Assembly (NCBI RefSeq): GCF_002954715.1
Contig: NZ_MSCP01000001.1
Location: 637,432 to 675,096, forward strand
Origin: Aliivibrio sifiae
GTDB lineage: Bacteria; Pseudomonadota; Gammaproteobacteria; Enterobacterales; Vibrionaceae
Length of the DNA: 37,665 bases
Reading direction: 5' to 3'
Shown: positions 26,140 to 34,747 of the stretch, piece by piece
Numbering within the stretch: position 1 is the first letter of the stretch
How the letters are laid out: each line of letters begins with the position of its first letter
Notes under the pieces: generated by a model
Databases searched by the model: none
The model's input: the letters and a program-made list of their open reading frames with translations, nothing else
What the model was told of the DNA's origin: nothing
Program-made: the position numbers and the translations under genes

Positions 26140-26982
26140 ATGGTTATTAAGGCAAAAAGTCCTGCAGCATTTGCTGAAAAATACATTATTGAAAGTATTT
26201 GGAATGGTCGTTTTCCACCTGGGTCAATTTTACCTGCGGAGCGTGAGCTTTCAGAGTTAATTGGTGTAACTAGAACGACATTACGTGAAGTTTTACAGCG
26301 CTTAGCGCGCGATGGCTGGCTAACCATTCAGCATGGTAAACCAACAAAAGTAAATGATTATATGGAGACATCTGGTCTGCATATTTTAGACACATTGATG
26401 ACGTTGGTTGACGCAAATAATGCGACTTCTATTGTAGAAGATCTACTAGCGGCAAGAACCAACATTAGTTGTATCTTTATAAGACAAGCATTTAAAACGA
26501 ATAAAGAGGGCTCTTTACGTACTCTTAATCGTGTGATTGATTCTTGTGAACAATTATTAGCTGCTGAAAACTGGAATGCTTTTATTGATGCTTCTCCTTA
26601 TGGCGTAAAAATTAAAGCTGAAGTAAAAGAAGATAATGAAAAAGATCCAGCTAAGCGTGAAGAAATTTTAATCGCTAAAACATTTAATTATTATGATTAT
26701 ATGCTTTTCCAAGGCGTAGCATTTAAATCTGGGAATCAAATCTACGGCTTAATCTTTAACGGGCTTAAAAAGTTGTATGCTCGTGTGGGTAGTTACTATT
26801 TTTCAAACCCTGAAGCTCGTGAACTTGCATTGCAGTTTTATCGTGATTTAAAGCAGATCTGTGAAGAAGAAAGAAAAGACGCAGTAATGCCAAGAATGCG
26901 TCAATATGGTATTGAAGGTAATCTTATTTGGAATGAGATGAAATTAAACTTACCAAGTAATTTCAGAGAAGATGATCGCTAA
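26140..26982 (+). CDS. fadR: Fatty acid metabolism regulator FadR (Vibrio type with insertion)
   Basis: A GntR-family regulator that represses fad genes and activates fab genes; acyl-CoA releases it from DNA. The winged helix (about 10-73) has [20 protein letters not shown] and [20 protein letters not shown], nearly the same as E. coli FadR, so the operator should be the same. At 280 residues it exceeds E. coli FadR (239 aa) by about 40, owing to a segment at roughly 140-180 ([20 protein letters not shown] and neighbours) absent from E. coli. V. cholerae FadR has an equivalent insertion, reported to create an extra ligand site. The gene is divergent from nhaB. A predicted target, fadH, lies at 14.5 kb. 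Confidence 0.96.
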   Translation: MVIKAKSPAAFAEKYIIESIWNGRFPPGSILPAERELSELIGVTRTTLREVLQRLARDGWLTIQHGKPTKVNDYMETSGLHILDTLMTLVDANNATSIVEDLLAARTNISCIFIRQAFKTNKEGSLRTLNRVIDSCEQLLAAENWNAFIDASPYGVKIKAEVKEDNEKDPAKREEILIAKTFNYYDYMLFQGVAFKSGNQIYGLIFNGLKKLYARVGSYYFSNPEARELALQFYRDLKQICEEERKDAVMPRMRQYGIEGNLIWNEMKLNLPSNFREDDR

Positions 26983-27005
26983 TATTATTATCTAAAAATA
27001 AATTT

Positions 27006-27034
27006 AAAGGCAGGTTATTAAACCTGCCTTTTTT
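27006..27034 (+). terminator. Terminator of fadR
   Basis: Perfect 11-bp stem AAAGGCAGGTT/AACCTGCCTTT (27006-27016, 27021-27031) with ATTA loop and a run of T. Confidence 0.9.
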
Positions 27035-27166
27035 ATGCCTATACATAATTAGACTGTAAATAAGTAAATATTAACCCTAAAAAACTATGAAAAAGTATTC
27101 AGTACTGTATGGTAAGTGTTAAATTACATCGCTATAGATTATATAAAGTACTAAAAGGTTGTTGTT

Positions 27167-27928
27167 GTGAATAAAGTAATAAGTAGATTGATTGTTGGTG
27201 CCGCTGCTCTTACCGTTGCCGTTAACGCACATGCTCAAATTTCTCAGTGGTCGATTGGTGCTGCTGCTGCTTATTCACCTTCTTTTTATAAAGATACCCC
27301 TTCTAATACGACGGTAATTCCAATGATCGGTTATGAGGGAGAGCATATATTTCTGCGTGGGTTTAGCGGTGGTTATCGTTTGTACCCTATAGGCGCCCCA
27401 CAAAATATTATTTTCCGTTTTATGTATGACCCACGTACGTTTCAACCTGAAGATTCTGATAATAAGGCTATGCAACAGCTAGATGAACGTAAAAGCTCTG
27501 TTTTAGGTGGCGTAAGTTATCAAATGATTACCCATGTAGGTATTGTAGAGCTTACTGGTGGGACAGATATAGGCCGTACTCATAATAGACTATATGCAGA
27601 AGCAGCTTGGCGTTTACCTATTAGAGGGAAAGGCTGGGCGATAACACCATCTTTTGGATATTCATATAATAGTGAAAAATTGAATAATCATTTATATGGG
27701 GTATCTGTCGAAGAATCTAAAAGAACAAATGGTGTAATTAATCAATTTGATGCAGATTGGGATGGGCAATTCTTTATTGGTTTATCGACATATTTTCATG
27801 TAGCACCAAATATACGCATTACAGGTGGGCTTCGTTACGTTAATTTAGAAGGTAACTTAGAAGATAGTCCTATGATTGAACATACGACCAGTTCTACCGG
27901 TAATGTTGGTATAGCATACGTATTCTAA
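27167..27928 (+). CDS. OmpV/MipA family outer-membrane protein
   Basis: The 253-residue product has a signal peptide (cleavage near NAHA-QISQ) and the amphipathic beta-strand pattern of MipA/OmpV proteins, ending in GNVGIAYVF with a terminal aromatic residue for outer-membrane assembly. OmpV-type proteins are outer-membrane barrels of poorly known role; some change with salt. MipA of E. coli scaffolds murein enzymes. Which applies here cannot be told. The start is GTG at 27167 with AAGG 9 nt upstream. It is monocistronic, with no clear terminator of its own before the one shared region at 28054. Confidence 0.85.
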   Translation: MNKVISRLIVGAAALTVAVNAHAQISQWSIGAAAAYSPSFYKDTPSNTTVIPMIGYEGEHIFLRGFSGGYRLYPIGAPQNIIFRFMYDPRTFQPEDSDNKAMQQLDERKSSVLGGVSYQMITHVGIVELTGGTDIGRTHNRLYAEAAWRLPIRGKGWAITPSFGYSYNSEKLNNHLYGVSVEESKRTNGVINQFDADWDGQFFIGLSTYFHVAPNIRITGGLRYVNLEGNLEDSPMIEHTTSSTGNVGIAYVF

Positions 27929-28039
27929 AAAGATAAAATAAAAGATAAATGATGATTTTGAATTAATACATTATTGTCATTCTTATCTATGTTTTTATAA
28001 ACTAAGGATATAGATAATGACGATTATTGATGCTTAGCT

Positions 28040-28074
28040 TTAAATAAAAAAAAGCCACTCTACGATAGAGTGGC
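28040..28074 (-). terminator. Terminator of hns
   Basis: On the minus strand GCCACTCTA/TAGAGTGGC (28074-28066, 28062-28054) with a 3-nt loop is followed by eight T. It ends hns and may also catch transcripts of the convergent ompV-like gene. Confidence 0.88.
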
Positions 28075-28100
28075 CTTTTATATAAAATAATACTTTATGA

Positions 28101-28505
28101 TTAAACTAAGAAATCTTCTAAAGATTTGCCAGCATCAAGTTGAGTTTGAAGTGCTGAAGGAGTACGGCCTTGGCCTGTCCATGTTTTCTCTGCACCAGCA
28201 TGGTCTAAGAATTTATATTTAGCAGGACGAGGAGCTCGTTTTTGCTTAGTTTTAACAGTGGTAGAAGACATTGTATCTAATAGATCTTCTGGAGCGATTC
28301 CGCTTTCGATCATCATTTGACGAAACTCTTCAAGTTTTGCTTGTTTTTCAGCAAGTTGAGAACGTTCTTCTGCTTCTGATTCTTGGCGCTCTGCTACAAC
28401 TGATTGCAGTTTTTCAAGTGCTTCTTCTAATTGCTCAAGTGTCATCTCGCGAGACAATACACGTAGGCTACGTAGGTTTAGTAGTGTTTTAATAGTATCA
28501 GACAT
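28101..28505 (-). CDS. hns: H-NS family nucleoid protein
   Basis: A histone-like protein that binds AT-rich DNA and silences genes. The start is taken at the ATG at 28505 (MSDTIKTLLNLRSLRVLSRE), which fits H-NS N-termini; an upstream in-frame ATG at 28517 would add MESK. The 134-residue product has an N-terminal oligomerisation coiled coil (about 1-80) and a linker. The C-terminal DNA-binding domain has the minor-groove loop TWTGQGRTPSAL, matching the E. coli QGR hook. It is monocistronic, with a strong terminator and an AT-rich upstream region. Confidence 0.94.
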   Translation of the reverse strand: MSDTIKTLLNLRSLRVLSREMTLEQLEEALEKLQSVVAERQESEAEERSQLAEKQAKLEEFRQMMIESGIAPEDLLDTMSSTTVKTKQKRAPRPAKYKFLDHAGAEKTWTGQGRTPSALQTQLDAGKSLEDFLV

Positions 28506-28517
28506 TTTTGATTCCAT

Positions 28518-28714
28518 AATTTAATTTTGATAATACAATTATTATATAACAAGAAAATAATATAACAAATTTTTTAATAAATAAATAAAAACTATCTTAA
28601 TGATAAGAATATTAAGAGTGGAACCTTGTTATTACAAAAATTGTAATTAAATATTGATAGAGTATCCCATTCTAGCGAGCTGATAAGCTAATGTTAAAAT
28701 ACTCAGATATAGTA
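28518..28714. other. AT-rich region upstream of hns and of the lysine riboswitch
   Basis: About 200 bp without genes; it must hold the hns promoter. I see nothing else that I can name. Confidence 0.4.
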
Positions 28715-28742
28715 TTGCAAAATTGTGTTCAGTCCGTACAAT
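28715..28742 (+). promoter_or_regulatory. Predicted promoter of the lysine riboswitch transcript
   Basis: TTGCAA (28715-28720) and TACAAT (28737-28742) with a 16-bp spacer. A start near 28749 would fall just before the aptamer. Confidence 0.65.
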
Positions 28743-28747
28743 GACTT

Positions 28748-28936
28748 CCACCTAAACGGGTAGAGGCGCATTGCCTAAAAGTAGGTTGTTTGAGGGTGAT
28801 TCTTATGACAACAATCGAAAGGAGTCAATGCCGAAGTTAATTACGTTAATCAGACGTGTTAGCTGGGGTTATTTCGAAAAGGAATAACACTGCCATAGTC
28901 AATTTTATTTTTTAACTATGGAGCGCTACTGTGGGG
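28748..28936 (+). promoter_or_regulatory. Lysine riboswitch (L box)
   Basis: The conserved L-box core is present in order: GGGTAGAGGCGC, then AAGTAGG, AGGGTGATTC, GAAAGGAG and ATGCCGAAG. A helix arm with TAGCTGGGGTTATT/GGAATAACACTGCCA follows. It closes with ATAGTC...ACTATGGAGCGCTACTG, pairing GTAG with CTAC in P1. This aptamer binds L-lysine. I see no clear terminator hairpin with T run between it and the start at 29017. Translational control or another switch is therefore likely; a hairpin at 28987-29016 runs right up to the start codon. Confidence 0.95.
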
Positions 28937-28986
28937 AAATGTTTTAATATTCACTTCCTTTTAACGGCATCGCCGTATCAACAGTA

Positions 28987-29016
28987 GATCTCCAACCAAA
29001 CTGGTTGTTGTAGATC
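28987..29016 (+). promoter_or_regulatory. Hairpin ending at the transporter start codon
   Basis: GATCT (28987-28991) pairs with AGATC (29012-29016) and CAACCA (28993-28998) with TGGTTG (29002-29007), with a small internal loop. The paired region ends at the base before ATG 29017, and no good Shine-Dalgarno is visible. It may be the expression platform of the lysine riboswitch. Confidence 0.5.
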
Positions 29017-30603
29017 ATGAACTTAGCTGATTTTTCAAATTCTCCGATATCAATATTGCCCCCATTAGTTGCTTTGGGTTTAGCAATTGTTACGCGCCGA
29101 GTATTACTTTCTCTTGGTGTGGGTATCGTTTTAGGCGCAATTTTGCTGTCTAATTACTCCATTTCTGGCACTGCATCTTATACTTTTAGTTCTGTTAAAG
29201 GTGTTTTCATCGATGGCGGTTCTATTAACACTTGGAATATGAGTATTGTTGCTTTCCTTATTTTATTAGGTATGACAACAGCGTTATTGACTCTTTCTGG
29301 TGGTACTCGCGCATTCGCTGAATGGGCACAAACAAGAATTAAAAGTAAACGTGGTGCAAAACTACTTGCTGCTTTTCTTGGTGTCTTTATTTTTGTTGAT
29401 GATTATTTTAATAGCTTAGCTGTTGGTTCAATATCCCGCCCTGTAACTGACCGTTTTTATGTTTCAAGAGCCAAGCTTGCTTATATTCTAGATTCAACAG
29501 CTGCTCCAATGTGTGTGTTGATGCCCGCTTCAAGCTGGGGTGCCTACATTATTACTATTATTGGTGGTATTTTAGTTTCACATGGCGTGACTGAGTATTC
29601 GGCATTGGGGGCTTATGTGCGTCTAATCCCGATGAACTTTTATGCTGTGTTTGCTCTATTAATGGTATTTGCTGTTGTTTGGTTCCAACTAGATGTAGGT
29701 CCAATGCGAGATCATGAAAATGAAGCGGCGCGTGGTAATGGATTCGATGATCAAGCAGTTAATGCGGAATCTAAAGATTTAAATGAAGAACTAAATATTA
29801 CGGAAAGTGAGACTGGTAAAGTATCTGATTTGATTTTCCCTATTATCGTACTTATTGTGGCGACTATTTTCTTCATGATTTATACCGGTGCTCAAGCATT
29901 AATTGGTGATGGCAAAGAATTTAATATTCTTGGTGCATTTGAAAATACCGATGTTGGTGCTTCATTGTGCTATGGTGGCTTAATCGGTTTAGCGGCAGCA
30001 TTACTTACTGTATTCCGTCAAGGTATTGATATTAAAGATATCGCTATGACGATGTGGATCGGTGCTAAATCTATGTTTGGTGCAATCTTGATCCTATTCT
30101 TTGCATGGACAATTGGTTCTGTAATTGGTGATATGCAAACTGGTTCGTACTTATCTAGTTTAGCGCAAGGCAGCATTGGTATTCACTGGATCCCAGTTAT
30201 CCTATTCTTATTGTCTGGTTTAATGGCATTTAGTACCGGTACTTCATGGGGTACATTCGGTATCATGCTTCCAATTGCTGGTGATATGGCGGGTGCAACC
30301 GATATTACGCTTATCTTACCTATGTTAGGTGCAGTATTAGCAGGTTCTGTATTTGGTGATCACTGTTCTCCAATCTCAGATACGACAATTTTGTCTTCAA
30401 CGGGGGCTCGTTGTAGTCATATTGACCACGTTGCAACTCAATTACCTTATGCATTATCAATTGCGGGCGTTTCTGCGGTTGGCTATATCGCTCTTGGTTT
30501 TACTGGGTCTGTATTGATGGCATTCCTTGCTTCTACTGCAGCGTTCATCCTTGTTTGTGGTGGCTTAATGGTTCTGTCTAAAAAGCGTACAGTAACAGCG
30601 TAA
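29017..30603 (+). CDS. NhaC-superfamily transporter under lysine riboswitch control (probable lysine transporter)
   Basis: A 528-residue polytopic inner-membrane protein. It has NhaC-superfamily features: FVDDYFN at 126-132, ASSWGAY, STGTSWGTFG at 406-415 and GDHCSPISDTTILSSTGA at 447-464. A hydrophilic loop lies at about 228-270. By family alone it would be called a Na+/H+ antiporter. However, the lysine riboswitch directly upstream says expression falls when lysine is plentiful, which fits lysine uptake. Comparative genomics of L-box regulons proposed NhaC-type lysine transporters (named LysW, from memory). Direction and coupling ion are not visible. The start is fixed by homology. Confidence 0.85.
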   Translation: MNLADFSNSPISILPPLVALGLAIVTRRVLLSLGVGIVLGAILLSNYSISGTASYTFSSVKGVFIDGGSINTWNMSIVAFLILLGMTTALLTLSGGTRAFAEWAQTRIKSKRGAKLLAAFLGVFIFVDDYFNSLAVGSISRPVTDRFYVSRAKLAYILDSTAAPMCVLMPASSWGAYIITIIGGILVSHGVTEYSALGAYVRLIPMNFYAVFALLMVFAVVWFQLDVGPMRDHENEAARGNGFDDQAVNAESKDLNEELNITESETGKVSDLIFPIIVLIVATIFFMIYTGAQALIGDGKEFNILGAFENTDVGASLCYGGLIGLAAALLTVFRQGIDIKDIAMTMWIGAKSMFGAILILFFAWTIGSVIGDMQTGSYLSSLAQGSIGIHWIPVILFLLSGLMAFSTGTSWGTFGIMLPIAGDMAGATDITLILPMLGAVLAGSVFGDHCSPISDTTILSSTGARCSHIDHVATQLPYALSIAGVSAVGYIALGFTGSVLMAFLASTAAFILVCGGLMVLSKKRTVTA

Positions 30604-30622
30604 ACGATTTTTAGTTATAAAT

Positions 30623-30648
30623 AAACCGGTCGTCATGGCCGGTTTTTT
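30623..30648 (+). terminator. Terminator of the lysine-regulated transporter
   Basis: Stem AAACCGGTC/GGCCGGTTT (30623-30631, 30637-30645; one G-T pair) followed by a T run. Confidence 0.85.
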
Positions 30649-30710
30649 ATTGCTTTTTATTTATTAAATCGCGATCATGACTCTCTTGTTTATACTGATT
30701 GGAGTGCTTT

Positions 30711-31487
30711 GTGTCTCGTTATACTTTACCTAATATTGATAAACATTCACCCTTTCAAAAAGAATTCGAACCTGCCATTCAAGATCTTATTGTTCATGTC
30801 CGCTCAGCTGTGCCTAAATCGATTCATAGTATTTATTTATATGGTAGCGTAGCAAGACGTGAAGCAATTTCTGGACGCTCTAATTTAGATGTGACACTGA
30901 TTACAACAGTACCTTTAACCAATAAAGAACAAACCTTAATTAATACTATTAAAATAAGGTTTCAATCGAAGTACCCCCAAATAACAGGGGTTACTTTTAC
31001 TATTGGAGAAGCAAATGAAGTATTGCAACTAGAATCAATATTCAGTTGGGGCTTTTGGCTTCGCCATTGTTGTGTTTGTATTTTTGGGGATGATTTATCT
31101 ACTCGATTTGGTGATTTTGAACCAAGTTGGGAAATCGCTAAAAATATGAATATGGACATAGAGGAATGGCTACAGGTATATACAAAAAAAATATCAGTGA
31201 GTAGTAACATTAATATTCAAGTTGAACAACAAAAAACGATAGCTAAAAAATTATTACGAAGCTGCTACTCTTTAGTCATGCATAGAGATAAAGGTTGGTA
31301 TGATCATCCAGTGCTTTGCGCTCGAAAATTTTTGGAATACTATCCAGAAAAACAAACTGAAATTGAAAGAGTCGTCATGTTATTAAAAGGACGCAAAATA
31401 CCTAAACGTTCAGCTGTCGCCTTATTAGAAGAGTTTGGCGGTTGGGTTATCAGTGAGTTTAATAAAATTGAAAGAAGAATAGGGTAA
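30711..31487 (+). CDS. Nucleotidyltransferase-like protein
   Basis: The 258-residue soluble protein resembles minimal/aminoglycoside-type nucleotidyltransferases: IYLYGSVARREAISGRSNLDVTL at 41-63. The Gly45-Ser46 motif is present, but the usual D-x-D metal pair reads N58-L-D60, so the first catalytic Asp is Asn. A helical C-terminal part (about 145-255) resembles the DUF4111-like tail of such enzymes. The start is GTG at 30711 with GGAG 6 nt upstream; an in-frame TTG at 30699 lacks a ribosome site. The stop is 3 bp before the polB start, so the two genes are surely cotranscribed and probably coupled. Substrate is unknown; it may be inactive or regulatory. Confidence 0.75.
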   Translation: MSRYTLPNIDKHSPFQKEFEPAIQDLIVHVRSAVPKSIHSIYLYGSVARREAISGRSNLDVTLITTVPLTNKEQTLINTIKIRFQSKYPQITGVTFTIGEANEVLQLESIFSWGFWLRHCCVCIFGDDLSTRFGDFEPSWEIAKNMNMDIEEWLQVYTKKISVSSNINIQVEQQKTIAKKLLRSCYSLVMHRDKGWYDHPVLCARKFLEYYPEKQTEIERVVMLLKGRKIPKRSAVALLEEFGGWVISEFNKIERRIG

Positions 31488-31490
31488 GTA

Positions 31491-33860
31491 TTGAATTCAT
31501 ATCAGAGTGGCTTTTTACTTACTCGACAAAATAAAGAGACAAGCTCTAATACGTTGATCGATTTATGGGTTAAATGTGATGACCACATCGCACATCTATT
31601 GGTTGAGAATGAACAAGCAGTTGCCTTTATTTTACAAGAGCGTTTATTTGAATATGAATCTTTATTAAAATTAGAGAATATTCCTTACCTTATTAAGAAT
31701 ACTCAATTAACAAACTTTCAACATCAGCCAATTGTAGGTCTTTATTTTTCTACAACTCAACAAAAACGACAAGTAAGTCAATTGCTTGAGCAAGCTGACT
31801 TGCCTATTTTTGAAAGTGATATTCGATTAGCTGATCGCTATTTAATGGAACGATTTATTTGTGGTGGTTTGAATTTTGTAGGCTCCGCAATACCAAAGAA
31901 AGGATATACTGAATACCGTAATGTTAAGATGAAATCAGCGTTGATTTCACCTCAATTTACAAAAGTGTCGCTTGATATCGAATGTTCTGAAAAAGGTATT
32001 TTATATTCAGTGGCACTACATAGTGACTTAGATTCTCGCATTATTATGATTGGAGAACCAGAGCATTCAGATTTATCCATTCAATGGGTTGATAATGAAA
32101 AAGCATTGTTATTAGCACTTGAGCATTGGTTCCAAACATTTGACCCTGATATCGTTATTGGTTGGAACGTTATTAACTTCGACTTTAGATTATTAATCCA
32201 ACGAGCTAAATGGCATAACCTTGCTTTTCGTGTTGGTAGAGGAAATAGCACACTATATTGGCGAGATTCAGATAAAAATCGTCAACAAGGCTTTCTTTCT
32301 TTTCCTGGAAGAGTGGTTTTAGATGGTATTGATGCCCTTAAAACCGCGACGTATCACTTTTCGAGTTGGTCTTTAGAGTCAGTAGCGCAAGAGTTACTGA
32401 ATGAAGGTAAATCGATACATGACCCAAGTGATCGTATGGGAGAAATTAATCGAATGTATCGTGAAGATAAGCAATCACTTGCTAAATATAATCTACAAGA
32501 TTGTGTTTTGGTAACCCGTATCTTTGAATTAACACATTTGATTGAGTTTGTTATTGAGCGAACCAAGTTAACGGGGGTGGAATTAGATCGTGTCGGTGGC
32601 TCTGTTGCTGCTTTTACTAATTTGTATTTACCAAGATTACATCGCTCTGGTTATATTGCGCCTAATTTAGAAAGTGAGAATTGGATAGCAAGCCCCGGTG
32701 GTTATGTTATGAATTCAAAACCGGGTTTATATGAGTCAGTGCTTGTTCTTGATTTTAAATCGCTATACCCCTCAATCATTCGAACATTTAGAATCGATCC
32801 TCTTGGTTTAATTGAAGGATTAAAGCAAGAGATAGGAAAAGAAGAAGAACAAGCGATTGAAGGATTTAGAGGTGGACGCTTTCATAGAAAAAAACACTTT
32901 TTGCCAGCACTAATTGAATCATTGTGGTCAGCTAGAGATGAAGCAAAGCGCAATAATGAGAAAGCTTTTTCCCAAGCAATTAAGATAATCATGAACTCTT
33001 TTTATGGCGTTTTGGGTTCATCTGGCTGTCGATTCTTTGATCACCGATTAGCGTCGTCAATTACGATGCGTGGACATGAGATCATGAAAACCACTCGAGA
33101 GCTTATTGAAGGTAAAGGTTATGAGGTTATTTATGGTGATACAGACTCAACGTTTGTCACTCTAGGAAAAGCAATGTCATCAAAAGAGGCTGATGATATA
33201 GGACAGAGTTTGGTTTCACATATAAATCAATGGTGGACTCAACATTTAATATCTACTTATAACATTGATTCCGCTTTAGAAATTGAATATGAAACGCATT
33301 ATCGTACTTTTTTGATGCCAACGATTCGAGGCTCGGAAACAGGGTCAAAAAAACGTTATGCAGGATTGATTAGAAAAAATGGTAAAGAAGATATTGTTTT
33401 CAAAGGATTAGAAACAGTAAGAACGGATTGGACTCCTTTATCGCAAACATTCCAAAAAGTATTATTTGATAAAGTTTTCCACCAGCAAGAAGTCAAAGAA
33501 TATGTACGTACTTATGTAGATGATACTAAATCAGGAAAGTTAGATGATCAATTAATCTATAGAAAACGGTTAAGACGAAAACTAGATGATTACCAAAAGA
33601 ATGTCCCTCCTCATGTTAAAGCGGCGAGATTGGCTGATTATCATCGTCAAAAAATGGGTAAATCTCCTCAATATAAATACGGTGGCTGGATTGAATATAT
33701 CATTACAACATCAGGACCAGAGCCTATTGAGTACCTAAGAAGTCCAATAGATTATGATCACTATGTTGAAAAACAATTAAAACCGATTGCAGATGGGATC
33801 CTTCCTTTTATTGGCTTAGATTTTACGCAATTATCTGCGTCGCAATTAGGCCTATTTTAA
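31491..33860 (+). CDS. polB: DNA polymerase II
   Basis: A B-family DNA polymerase used in repair, replication restart and translesion synthesis. The 789-residue protein matches E. coli Pol II (783 aa). It begins SGFLLTRQ, has RYLMERFICG and the 3'-5' exonuclease motif LDIECSEKG (D162, E164). Polymerase motifs are DFKSLYPSI (D421) and YGDTDSTFV (D550, D552), followed by KKRYAGL. The start is TTG at 31491, with AGGG 6 nt upstream that lies within the end of the preceding gene. In E. coli polB is LexA-controlled; I saw no clear LexA box (CTG-N10-CAG) before 30711, so SOS control is unproven here. Confidence 0.95.
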   Translation: MNSYQSGFLLTRQNKETSSNTLIDLWVKCDDHIAHLLVENEQAVAFILQERLFEYESLLKLENIPYLIKNTQLTNFQHQPIVGLYFSTTQQKRQVSQLLEQADLPIFESDIRLADRYLMERFICGGLNFVGSAIPKKGYTEYRNVKMKSALISPQFTKVSLDIECSEKGILYSVALHSDLDSRIIMIGEPEHSDLSIQWVDNEKALLLALEHWFQTFDPDIVIGWNVINFDFRLLIQRAKWHNLAFRVGRGNSTLYWRDSDKNRQQGFLSFPGRVVLDGIDALKTATYHFSSWSLESVAQELLNEGKSIHDPSDRMGEINRMYREDKQSLAKYNLQDCVLVTRIFELTHLIEFVIERTKLTGVELDRVGGSVAAFTNLYLPRLHRSGYIAPNLESENWIASPGGYVMNSKPGLYESVLVLDFKSLYPSIIRTFRIDPLGLIEGLKQEIGKEEEQAIEGFRGGRFHRKKHFLPALIESLWSARDEAKRNNEKAFSQAIKIIMNSFYGVLGSSGCRFFDHRLASSITMRGHEIMKTTRELIEGKGYEVIYGDTDSTFVTLGKAMSSKEADDIGQSLVSHINQWWTQHLISTYNIDSALEIEYETHYRTFLMPTIRGSETGSKKRYAGLIRKNGKEDIVFKGLETVRTDWTPLSQTFQKVLFDKVFHQQEVKEYVRTYVDDTKSGKLDDQLIYRKRLRRKLDDYQKNVPPHVKAARLADYHRQKMGKSPQYKYGGWIEYIITTSGPEPIEYLRSPIDYDHYVEKQLKPIADGILPFIGLDFTQLSASQLGLF

Positions 33861-34102
33861 CGAATGTTTTTATTGTATATTGATGTAATAGAGTTGAAAT
33901 TTACTTCTCTTATTTCATGTACTTATTTTTTTTATACGTGATATACATAGATAAATAGGCATTAAAGTCAATACTATTTTAATAGTAAAACTTTGCGTCT
34001 TAACGCATAATAAATATGAGACAGCCTTATTTTTTAAGGTAAAATAGAGCATAAAATTTACCTCAGTCGAGGTAGCTGTAAATTTAAGTCGGAGTGTCAG
34101 TT
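33861..34102. other. Intergenic region between polB and gacA
   Basis: About 240 bp, AT-rich, no gene. It should contain the gacA promoter; a GGAG ribosome site lies at its right end. No strong terminator for polB was found; only a short TGCG/CGCA hairpin near 33990. Confidence 0.4.
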
Positions 34103-34747
34103 GTGATTAAAGTTTTCCTTGTAGATGATCATGAGCTGGTTCGCACAGGGATTAGACGTATTCTTGAAGACGTCCGTGGAATTAAAGTAGTAGGGGAAGC
34201 TCACAGCGGTGAAGATGCCGTAAAATGGTGTCGAACAGAGCAGGCAGATATTGTTCTAATGGATATGAACATGCCTGGTATCGGTGGTTTAGAAGCCACT
34301 AAAAAGATTTTACGATTCAACCCAGATATGAAAGTAATAGTATTAACTATTCATACTGAAAACCCGTTTCCAACAAAAGTAATGCAAGCAGGAGCGGCTG
34401 GATACTTAACGAAAGGAGCTGGCCCAGACGAAATGGTGAATGCTATTCGTATGGTGCAAAGTGGACAACGTTACTTATCTCCAGAAATCGCACAACAAAT
34501 GGCATTAAGTCAATTTACGCCAGATTCTGAGAACCCATTTAAAGAGTTGTCAGAGCGTGAATTACAAATAATGATGATGATTACTAAAGGCGAAAAAGTA
34601 ACGGATATTTCCGAACAACTAAATTTAAGCCCAAAAACAGTAAACAGCTATCGTTATCGTCTATTTAGCAAATTGAACATAAGCGGTGATGTTGAACTAA
34701 CTCATTTAGCTATTCGTCATGGTATCTTAGATGCTGAGACATTGTAG
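34103..34747 (+). CDS. uvrY: Response regulator GacA/UvrY/VarA
   Basis: A FixJ/NarL-family response regulator paired with the BarA/GacS/VarS hybrid kinase; it activates Csr small RNAs and so many host-association traits. The 214-residue protein has a receiver domain ([16 protein letters not shown], phosphoacceptor D54 in [10 protein letters not shown], Lys in GYLTKGAG) and a LuxR-type helix-turn-helix ([15 protein letters not shown] to [16 protein letters not shown]). The start is GTG at 34103 with GGAG 8 nt upstream. A GTG at 34094 is in frame but too close to that site. It overlaps uvrC by one base (TAGTG), and uvrY-uvrC-pgsA is a conserved order. It is called gacA in V. fischeri. Confidence 0.95.
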   Translation: MIKVFLVDDHELVRTGIRRILEDVRGIKVVGEAHSGEDAVKWCRTEQADIVLMDMNMPGIGGLEATKKILRFNPDMKVIVLTIHTENPFPTKVMQAGAAGYLTKGAGPDEMVNAIRMVQSGQRYLSPEIAQQMALSQFTPDSENPFKELSERELQIMMMITKGEKVTDISEQLNLSPKTVNSYRYRLFSKLNISGDVELTHLAIRHGILDAETL

